A DNA stretch of 5,961 nucleotides from Chloroflexota bacterium (lineage in GTDB: Bacteria > Chloroflexota > Dehalococcoidia > Lucifugimonadales > Lucifugimonadaceae). The translations under genes were made by a program, and so were the position numbers. Shown here one piece after another: positions 1 through 5,346 of the stretch; position 1 is the first letter of the stretch; each line of letters starts with the position of its first letter. Below the pieces are notes generated by a model. That model made no database searches, was not told the origin of the DNA, and worked only from the letters and a program-made list of their open reading frames with translations. The stretch lies in contig PAOV01000013.1 of NCBI GenBank assembly GCA_002708145.1, positions 51,066-57,026 on the forward strand, in the 5' to 3' direction.

Positions 1-2
1 TA

Positions 3-80
3 AGAATTTATTATGTAAAATATTTCCCAACCGCTCAGGAAAAATTAAGTGATTTTTTAAATAACAGAAAAATCTGCTAA
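3..80 (+). CDS. Possible C-terminal end of an upstream gene (partial)
   Basis: An open frame enters from the left edge and runs 25 codons to a TAA at 78-80, ten bases before the fmt start. Its residues begin RIYYVKYFPTAQEK and end NNRKIC, a hydrophilic and plausible protein end. No family can be recognised from so little. The tight spacing would fit a same-strand gene just ahead of fmt. The alternative is that this is intergenic sequence, since the minus strand also has an open frame through much of it. Confidence is low because a 25-codon open frame can occur by chance. Confidence 0.25.
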   Translation, partial: RIYYVKYFPTAQEKLSDFLNNRKIC

Positions 81-83
81 CAT
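75..83 (+). promoter_or_regulatory. Candidate extended -10 promoter element for fmt
   Basis: The sequence TGCTAACAT has the form TG-N-TAACAT, an extended -10 element with four of six matches to TATAAT. It ends seven bases before the fmt ATG, so transcription would start at or next to the start codon and give a leaderless message. This fits the absence of any Shine-Dalgarno sequence upstream of fmt. No good -35 is visible (the region near 55-60 is TTTTAA). In AT-rich DNA such matches are common, and fmt could instead be read through from an upstream gene. Confidence 0.25.
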
Positions 84-90
84 TAATTTT

Positions 91-1023
91 ATGAAAATTA
101 TTTATTTTGGCTCAACAAAAGATTCGTTATATACACTAGATATTTTAATTAAAAATAAATTTGAAATATTGGATATTTTCACAAAAAAAACTAAGTCATC
201 TGGAAGAGGGTTAAAAAAAAACTCCAGCCCAATTGAAAATTATGCCTTAGAAAATAATATAACTATAAAAACACCATATACTCTTAAGAATGACCGAGCT
301 CTAATAAATTATTTTGTGGATACAAATGTTGATATATTTGTTGTTTCATCCTACGGATTATTTATTCCCAAAGAAATACTTAGTATTCCAAAATTTGGAG
401 CAATAAATATCCACCCATCTTTACTACCAAAGTTTAGGGGTCCAAGCCCTGTTTCATCTGCTATTTTAAATGGAGAACCTGTAACAGGTGTAACTATAAT
501 TCAGCTTGATGAAAACATGGACACTGGCCCAATTCTAAAACAGTCTAAGCAAGTGGTAATCGATATTGATGACAGCACTAGCAAACTTCAAAAAAAACTT
601 TTTCAATTAGGCTCAAATATGCTTCCTGAAATTTTGAATAATATATTAAAAGATAAGCAGAAAACTATTCTACAAAATGAATCTGATGCATCGGTCACTA
701 AAATGATAAAAAAAGTAGACGGACAGATAGATTGGAATTCTAAAGATATTGAAATAATGAGAAAAGTAAAGGCATATGATATATGGCCAGGTACATTCAC
801 TTTTTGGAAAAAAATGCGTATAAAAATTATTGACATAAAAATAACGAAAATGCCTACAAACGCAGAACCTGGACATGTTTTTTTTCAAGGGAAAAAAATT
901 TTTATAAATACAAAAAATAAACTTCTTGAGATTACGAAATTACAGTTTGAAAATAAAAAAATTATGAATGCAACAGAGGTAATAAATGGCTATTCAGAAC
1001 TTAATGAATCTTACCTAAACTGA
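91..1023 (+). CDS. fmt: Methionyl-tRNA formyltransferase
   Basis: This cytoplasmic enzyme transfers a formyl group from 10-formyltetrahydrofolate to the methionine on initiator tRNA, producing the fMet-tRNA used to start translation. The 310-residue length is typical of full-length Fmt. The N-terminal catalytic domain (about 1-200) opens with MKIIYFGS and has SGRGLKKNSSPIENYA near 37-52, the counterpart of the Fmt loop that usually reads AGRGKK. The folate-binding and catalytic block AINIHPSLLPKFRG spans 104-117, with Asn106 and His108. The conserved Asp is Asp144 in ENMDTGPIL; the Asn-to-Asp spacing of 38 equals that of E. coli Fmt (Asn108/Asp146). The C-terminal OB-like tRNA-binding domain (about 205-305) shows TKMIKKVDGQIDW, KAYDIWPGTF and a late INGY. 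The usual AAPI after the RG is PSPV here. No Shine-Dalgarno sequence precedes the ATG. The 3' end overlaps the convergent small gene by nine bases. Family assignment is very secure. Confidence 0.97.
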   Translation: MKIIYFGSTKDSLYTLDILIKNKFEILDIFTKKTKSSGRGLKKNSSPIENYALENNITIKTPYTLKNDRALINYFVDTNVDIFVVSSYGLFIPKEILSIPKFGAINIHPSLLPKFRGPSPVSSAILNGEPVTGVTIIQLDENMDTGPILKQSKQVVIDIDDSTSKLQKKLFQLGSNMLPEILNNILKDKQKTILQNESDASVTKMIKKVDGQIDWNSKDIEIMRKVKAYDIWPGTFTFWKKMRIKIIDIKITKMPTNAEPGHVFFQGKKIFINTKNKLLEITKLQFENKKIMNATEVINGYSELNESYLN

Positions 1024-1317
1024 ATAAATGATAGTAATTTCTCTGTTTTCTTCCAAGTGTCCCCTGACAAAATTTACATTTTCTTTCCACCAATTACTCT
1101 CATAAAATAATTCTTCTTTTGTTTCTATATCTTTTTCGGAGGAACCATAAGATCTTATCCAAATAAATTTTGAATTTTCTTTATCCATCCAAGCAGTTTC
1201 TACTTTTATGCCCGCTTTACTCATTTCTGGTATAAGTTTTTCATTAAATAACTTTACCCAATCTGATTCCAATCCTTTCTTAATAGGATAAATTCGAAGG
1301 TGCGCTATTTTACTCAT
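1015..1317 (-). CDS. Small NIPSNAP-like dimeric alpha/beta-barrel (ferredoxin-fold) protein
   Basis: The product is about 100 residues, beginning MSKIAHLRIYPIKKG. The pattern LRIYPIKKGLESDW at the start, a middle strand KFIWIRSYGS and a late ESNWWKENV resemble the NIPSNAP family (dimeric alpha/beta-barrel superfamily), whose members start with an ExRxYxxxPG-type strand and carry a WxR-type central strand. NIPSNAP proteins are mostly of unknown biochemical role, and related folds include monooxygenases and decarboxylases. The frame is open further upstream to an ATG at 1366-1368, but that would overlap ffh by 41 bases. The internal ATG at 1315-1317 has a strong Shine-Dalgarno sequence and matches the fold's first strand, so I chose it. 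It lies ten bases after the ffh stop and is probably the last gene of the cluster. Its own stop lies inside the end of fmt. Substrate and role are unknown. Confidence 0.8.
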   Translation of the reverse strand: MSKIAHLRIYPIKKGLESDWVKLFNEKLIPEMSKAGIKVETAWMDKENSKFIWIRSYGSSEKDIETKEELFYESNWWKENVNFVRGHLEENREITIIYSV

Positions 1318-1321
1318 TCTA

Positions 1322-1327
1322 TCTCCT
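1322..1327 (-). promoter_or_regulatory. Shine-Dalgarno site for the NIPSNAP-like gene
   Basis: On the minus strand the sequence reads TAAAGGAGATAGAATG: AGGAG lies about six bases before the ATG and directly follows the ffh stop codon TAA. It is the only strong ribosome-binding site in the window. The other starts have weak or no match, so this site fixes the start at 1317 over the upstream in-frame ATG. Confidence 0.75.
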
Positions 1328-2671
1328 TTATTTTTTATTAAACATTTGCATAATATTTCTTTTTCCATTAGGACCTGAAAACTGCTTTATCATTTTTTGC
1401 ATTTGTTTAAATTGATTTAAAACTTGATTTACTTCAGTGATATTTGTGCCTGAACCAAGCGCAATTCTATTTCTTCTTGAGCCATTTATTGACTCTGGGT
1501 GACTCCTTTCATAAGGAGTCATAGAATATATTATTGATTCAGCTTTTTTCATTTTATCGTCAGTAATATCATTTGGATTAATTTTACCTTTCAATGATCC
1601 TAAACCCGGCACCATTCCTAATAAATCTGTCATTGATCCCATTTTTTTAATACTTTGAAATTGTTGAAGCATGTCATTTAAGTCAAATTGATTTTTTTTA
1701 ATTTTACCTTCAAGGTTTTTTACTTGATCTATATCAAACTCTTTTTGAGCTTTTTCTATAAGGGTTTCAACATCACCCATCCCTAATATTCTAGATGCAA
1801 CTCTATCTGGGTGAAAAATCTCGATTTGATCAGATTTCTCCCCAGTACCTACAAATTTTATTGGTATCCCAGTTACAGATTTCATCGATAATGCTGCACC
1901 GCCACGTGCATCTCCATCCATTTTTGTTAGTATTATTCCTGAGACGGAAATCTGTTTATTAAATTCGTTTCCAGAATTAACAGCGTCTTGACCAGTCATT
2001 GCGTCTAGTGTGAGAAGAACTTCATCAGGACTAATTATTTTGTTAATTTCTTTTAATTCACCCATTAATTCTTGATCAATACTTAGCCTTCCAGCTGTAT
2101 CAAAAATTACATAATTCATTCTATTTTTATTTGCATATTCCAAAGCGTTTTTAGCAACTAAAGCTGGTGAAGAATTTTTATTTTTTTCATCAAAAACTTC
2201 TATATCTAGTTCTCTTCCTAATTGTTTAAGTTGGTCTATTGCTGCGGGTCTTTGAAGATCACAACCAACCATTAGGACTGAATTTTTTAATTTTCTCAAA
2301 TGTAATGCAAGTTTTGCTGCTGTTGTAGTTTTTCCAACACCTTGTAACCCAATTAACATAATTTTAGTAGGAAATTCATCGCCTTTATTTAACTCTGTTG
2401 ACGCTTCTCCAAGTATAGATGTCATTTCTTCTTTTACTATTTTAATAATTGTTTGGCCTGGAGTTAACGAAGAAAAAACATTTCCTTCTTTTGCTTTATC
2501 TTCTATTGTTGTAATAAAGTTTTTAGCAACTTTAAAGTCTACATCTGCTTCTAGTAGAGCTAATCTTACTTCTCTTAAGGTCTTTTTAATGTCTTGTTCA
2601 GAAATTTTTCCCTTGCTTGTTAAACTTTGAACTATACCTGTAAATTTTTCTGATAAATTATCAAACATCAT
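1328..2671 (-). CDS. ffh: Signal recognition particle GTPase Ffh (SRP54)
   Basis: Ffh binds 4.5S/SRP RNA and the signal sequences of nascent membrane and exported proteins, then docks with FtsY at the membrane to deliver ribosomes to the Sec translocon. The 447 residues match the usual length. The N domain (1 to about 95) begins MMFDNLSEKF and has LREVRLALLEADVDF near 32-46. The GTPase domain carries the P-loop GLQGVGKTT (108-116), DLQRPAAIDQL (138-148), DTAGR (191-195), TKMDGDARGG (249-258) and GTGEK (275-279). The M domain has a methionine-containing finger loop (KMGSMTDLLGMVPGLG, 343-358) and the SRP-RNA-binding helix SRRNRIALGSGT (398-409). Two adjacent ATGs are possible; the second (2668) gives the family-typical MFDNL start. 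The start lies inside the end of CoA-transferase subunit B (8-11 base overlap), which suggests translational coupling. The frequent neighbour rpsP is absent. Confidence 0.98.
   Translation of the reverse strand: MMFDNLSEKFTGIVQSLTSKGKISEQDIKKTLREVRLALLEADVDFKVAKNFITTIEDKAKEGNVFSSLTPGQTIIKIVKEEMTSILGEASTELNKGDEFPTKIMLIGLQGVGKTTTAAKLALHLRKLKNSVLMVGCDLQRPAAIDQLKQLGRELDIEVFDEKNKNSSPALVAKNALEYANKNRMNYVIFDTAGRLSIDQELMGELKEINKIISPDEVLLTLDAMTGQDAVNSGNEFNKQISVSGIILTKMDGDARGGAALSMKSVTGIPIKFVGTGEKSDQIEIFHPDRVASRILGMGDVETLIEKAQKEFDIDQVKNLEGKIKKNQFDLNDMLQQFQSIKKMGSMTDLLGMVPGLGSLKGKINPNDITDDKMKKAESIIYSMTPYERSHPESINGSRRNRIALGSGTNITEVNQVLNQFKQMQKMIKQFSGPNGKRNIMQMFNKK
1500..1521. repeat. Perfect 9-bp inverted repeat with 4-base loop inside ffh
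   Basis: TGACTCCTT and AAGGAGTCA are exact reverse complements separated by TCAT, so the ffh message can form a nine-pair hairpin here. It lies in codons for the conserved M-domain stretch MTPYERS, so protein constraint largely explains it. There is no following T-run in either direction to make it an intrinsic terminator. It also places an AAGGAGT sequence within the coding strand. Confidence 0.5.
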
Positions 2672-3347
2672 CGATATCCATAAAAATTATTTTTTCATCA
2701 TATTCTATCGTAACATCTGTAATCTTCTGAATAGTTATTGGGTCCCACCCTGGAGCACATTCTTTTAATAATAATGAATTATTATCTAACTCGAAAATTC
2801 CAACATCTGTAATAATTTTATTTACGCAGCTTACAGCCGTAAGTGGGAAGACACATTTATCAACAATTTTTGATTCATTTTTTTTAGTTGTATGCTCCAT
2901 CGTAACTATTATTTCTTTTGTGTTGGCGCATAAATCCATTGCACCACCTATGCTTCCTATACCTCTTTTGGGAATTATCCAATTTGCAATGTCTCCACTT
3001 TTTGATACTTGAAAAGCACCTAATATTGTTGTATCTATATGGCCTCCTCTTATAAGGTTAAATGATTCAACCGAATCAAAAAAGACCATATTTTTATTCA
3101 TATCTAAGAAATTTCCACCTGCATCCATAATATCAGTGTTAATATTCTCCTCACTTGCAAATTTATTAAACCCATAGACCCCATTTTCCGCATGCAAAAG
3201 AATTGTGGGGTCTTTGATAAACTGAGCGCATAAGGATGGAATGCCTATACCTAAGTTAATCAAAGAATTATTTTTCAAAAACTTTGTTGCAATTTTTGCA
3301 ATTTGATTTTTGTTTAATCTTGGGGCTGGATCTAAATGGAATTTCAT
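2661..3347 (-). CDS. Class I (3-oxoacid type) CoA-transferase, subunit B
   Basis: This is the catalytic beta subunit of a heteromeric CoA-transferase that moves CoA from an acyl-CoA donor to a carboxylic acid through a glutamyl-CoA thioester. The 228 residues are slightly longer than typical PcaJ/ScoB/AtoA proteins. Family features in order: NLGIGIPSLCAQFI (31-44), the catalytic motif AENG (53-56) with the presumed nucleophile Glu54, IRGGHIDTTILGAFQVSKSGDIANW (99-123 region), IGGAMDLCANTKEIIV (133-148), EHTTK (151-155) and LTAVSCVNKIITDVGIFE (169-186). The catalytic motif is normally SENG; the Ser is Ala here. The gene overlaps subunit A by four bases (ATGA) and its end overlaps the ffh start, so all three are probably on one message. 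Succinyl-CoA:3-oxoacid or oxoadipate transferases are the nearest named groups, but the substrate cannot be decided, so no symbol is given. Confidence 0.92.
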   Translation of the reverse strand: MKFHLDPAPRLNKNQIAKIATKFLKNNSLINLGIGIPSLCAQFIKDPTILLHAENGVYGFNKFASEENINTDIMDAGGNFLDMNKNMVFFDSVESFNLIRGGHIDTTILGAFQVSKSGDIANWIIPKRGIGSIGGAMDLCANTKEIIVTMEHTTKKNESKIVDKCVFPLTAVSCVNKIITDVGIFELDNNSLLLKECAPGWDPITIQKITDVTIEYDEKIIFMDIDDV

Positions 3348-4075
3348 GGATACATATCATTCTTTCTTCTTTTTACAATCCTGTTTATGTGAACCCCAAG
3401 TGTGTGAATATTATTAGGGTCTAAGTCTCCAACTTTAACGATTTCATCTACCTCAACAATTGTTATTTTTGAAGCTGTTGCCATTGCAGGGCTAAAAGCC
3501 CTAGATGTACCAAGAAATTGTAAATTTCCATTTTCGTCAGCTACATTAGCTCTTATTAGAGCAAAGTCTGCGCTTAGAGCATGCTCTAAAAGATATTTTT
3601 TCTTACCAAAAAATTTTATTTCTTTTTGTTTTTCTATGATTGTTCCAACACCAGTCGAAGTATAAAAGGCAGGTATCCCTGCTCCAGCAGATCGGATTTT
3701 TTCAATTAAAGTCCCCTGAGGGACGATTTCAACGGAATCTTTGTTTTCAAGCCAAAATTTTTCTATATGGCTTTTTGGATTTTGAGATGCTGGTACTGGA
3801 AAAGAGCAAATAATTTTGTTTGCAATTCCTTTTTTAAAGAAAATCCCCTGATCTATTGGTTTGCTGTTTTTTGGCCAACCGTAACCTGTAGTTTCAGATA
3901 TTCCTGCAACATTACCAATGATAGTTAAACCTTTTATATCCCTTTTTGATAGTGCAAGCATTAGTCTTGTAGGTTGACCTCCTGATCCACCAAATCCACC
4001 AATCATCACGGAACTATGAGACCTTATATCCATAACTGCCTCATCGAATGACTTATAAATCTTTTGATTTCCCAT
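3344..4075 (-). CDS. Class I (3-oxoacid type) CoA-transferase, subunit A
   Basis: This is the alpha subunit partnering the downstream subunit B to form the active CoA-transferase. The 243 residues show the glycine-rich CoA-binding loop VMIGGFGGSGGQP (23-35), LTIIGNVAG (50-58), KIICSFP (87-93), VPQGTLIEKIRSAGAGIPAFYT (118-139 region), ADFALIRANVAD (169-180) with GNL (183-185), and FSPAMATASKITIVEVDEIV (194-213 region), all in PcaI/ScoA/AtoD order. Two deviations stand out: the GGF loop has one residue more than the common GGF-x3-G-x-P form, and the region after VAG (about 59-86) is unlike the usual short linker. The gene starts at an ATG with no Shine-Dalgarno sequence and is the first gene of the minus-strand cluster, divergent from the enolase-superfamily gene. 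The family is secure; the substrate is unknown. Confidence 0.92.
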   Translation of the reverse strand: MGNQKIYKSFDEAVMDIRSHSSVMIGGFGGSGGQPTRLMLALSKRDIKGLTIIGNVAGISETTGYGWPKNSKPIDQGIFFKKGIANKIICSFPVPASQNPKSHIEKFWLENKDSVEIVPQGTLIEKIRSAGAGIPAFYTSTGVGTIIEKQKEIKFFGKKKYLLEHALSADFALIRANVADENGNLQFLGTSRAFSPAMATASKITIVEVDEIVKVGDLDPNNIHTLGVHINRIVKRRKNDMYP

Positions 4076-4149
4076 GTTATTTTTGTTTTTATTGATTTGA
4101 AATTATTTTCATATTGTACAATAATCAATTATAAAAAGATTAGATAATT
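4076..4149. promoter_or_regulatory. Divergent intergenic region with candidate promoters and a 12-bp palindrome
   Basis: These 74 bases separate two divergent genes and so should hold promoters for both. A perfect 12-base palindrome, TATTGTACAATA, lies at 4112-4123 and could be a small operator; it also puts a TACAAT -10-like hexamer on each strand. For the plus strand, TATAAA at 4130-4135 with TTTTCA at 4106-4111 (18-base spacer) is a possible promoter. For the minus strand, a perfect TATAAT is the complement of 4128-4133, and AATAAT (complement of 4102-4107) with TTGATT (complement of 4123-4128, 15-base spacer) is an alternative. A smaller inverted repeat, TGAAA/TTTCA, spans 4098-4111. The region's role is near certain by position; individual elements are weak matches in AT-rich DNA. 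Confidence 0.45.
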
Positions 4150-5346
4150 ATGAAGATAGATAAAATACAAATAAAACAATTGTTCGGAACCTTGAAATGT
4201 TCAGAAATTTTTTGGGAAGAAAGATTAGTTCAACCAATAGATATTTATGAAGAATATAGATTTCAGCCTTTTCGCAACAATCAAGACAAAACTTCCAAAG
4301 GAACAGGTAATAATTTAAATATAAATGCATTTTTTTTGTACATTATTACGGATGATGGAGTAAAAGGAATTTCTGGCCCTTTTGATGAATCGATAGCTTA
4401 CATAATTAAAAAAGAATTAAGCCAACATATAATTAACCAGGACCCCCTTGCTATAGAATATTTATGGGATGTAATGCATCGTCGCTCAGTTCATGGGCGC
4501 CAAGGCAATAATATGATTGCAATAAGTGCCATAGATAATGCTCTATGGGACTTAAAAGGTAATTATTATAAAACTCCAGTGTATAAAATCCTTGGTGGGC
4601 CTACAAGAAAAAGCATCCCAGCTTATGCTTCAATGCTTGGGTTTGATGTGGAAGACATGGGATTAGTAAAAGAAAGAGCTAAAGAATTTAAGCTTCGAGG
4701 ATATACTGCACAAAAGTGGTTTTTCAGGCATGGTCCACTTTCTGGTCATGAAGGATTACAAAAAAATATTCAGTTAGTAAAAACTCTTAGGAGTGAATTA
4801 GGAGATGATTACGATATCATGCTTGATTGCTGGCAATCTATGGATGTTAATTATATGGTAAAGCTGACTAAAAATATTGAAGAATTTAACCCAAGATGGA
4901 TAGAAGAGGTTGCGATGCCAGATAGAATTGATTCATATAGAAAAATAAAAAATTCAACGTCAATACCAATCTCAGGAGGAGAGCATCATTATACTCGTTG
5001 GGGTTTAAATGATTTTATTAAAGCTGAAGCTTTAGATATTCTTCAGCCTGATATTTATTGGGCTGGCGGTTTATCTGAAGTTATAAAGATTGCAAATATT
5101 GCAACAGCAGCGGACCTAATTACTATACCTCATGGTCACTCTACCAATGCCGGTATACATTTTTCTTTGAGTCAATCCCCAATCCATACACCTTATCAAG
5201 AGTACCTAATTAAATGGAATCTAATTCATCAGTACTTTCTTAAGACACCTGTTTTACCACAAAACGGACATATAAATATTCCAAGTGATTGTGGTTTGGG
5301 TATGGAGATAGATGATAATAAAGTTGAAGACGAAAAAATATTTTAG
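4150..5346 (+). CDS. Enolase-superfamily (mandelate racemase group) sugar-acid dehydratase, rhamnonate-dehydratase-like
   Basis: Enzymes of this group remove a proton alpha to a carboxylate with Mg2+ help; the rhamnonate dehydratase branch eliminates water from a sugar acid to give a 2-keto-3-deoxy acid. The 398 residues form an N-terminal capping domain (to about 145, ending ISAIDNALWDLKG at 125-137) and a TIM barrel. The three expected metal ligands are Asp226 in MLDCW, Glu252 in RWIEEV and Glu278 in SGGEHHYTRWG. The His-Asp dyad of the mandelate racemase group is His328 in PHGH and Asp301 in ILQPD. DCW, GEHxYTRWG and DILQPD are particularly like L-rhamnonate dehydratase. The second-strand position that is often KxK reads K189-W-F (QKWFFRHGP). 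The gene starts at an ATG without a clear Shine-Dalgarno sequence, is divergent from the CoA-transferase genes, and its stop abuts the uvrA stop. Family is secure; exact substrate is not. Confidence 0.9.
   Translation: MKIDKIQIKQLFGTLKCSEIFWEERLVQPIDIYEEYRFQPFRNNQDKTSKGTGNNLNINAFFLYIITDDGVKGISGPFDESIAYIIKKELSQHIINQDPLAIEYLWDVMHRRSVHGRQGNNMIAISAIDNALWDLKGNYYKTPVYKILGGPTRKSIPAYASMLGFDVEDMGLVKERAKEFKLRGYTAQKWFFRHGPLSGHEGLQKNIQLVKTLRSELGDDYDIMLDCWQSMDVNYMVKLTKNIEEFNPRWIEEVAMPDRIDSYRKIKNSTSIPISGGEHHYTRWGLNDFIKAEALDILQPDIYWAGGLSEVIKIANIATAADLITIPHGHSTNAGIHFSLSQSPIHTPYQEYLIKWNLIHQYFLKTPVLPQNGHINIPSDCGLGMEIDDNKVEDEKIF

Noticed and set aside
603..888. Two overlapping minus-strand open frames antisense to fmt
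   Set aside because: Both lie entirely within the secure fmt coding region and show no family motif or ribosome-binding site.
1318..1368. N-terminal extension of the NIPSNAP-like gene to an upstream ATG at 1368
   Set aside because: It would overlap ffh by 41 bases and add a stretch unlike the family; the strong Shine-Dalgarno at 1322-1327 supports the internal start at 1317.
3488..3502. Six-pair inverted repeat AGGGCT/AGCCCT with an AAA loop, terminator-like at first sight
   Set aside because: It is inside CoA-transferase subunit A, at codons for the conserved SRAFSPA segment, and has no T-run after it on either strand.
4148..4330. Minus-strand open frame of 60 codons
   Set aside because: It is antisense to the start of the enolase-superfamily gene, has no recognisable features, and its composition is what an AT-rich complement gives.
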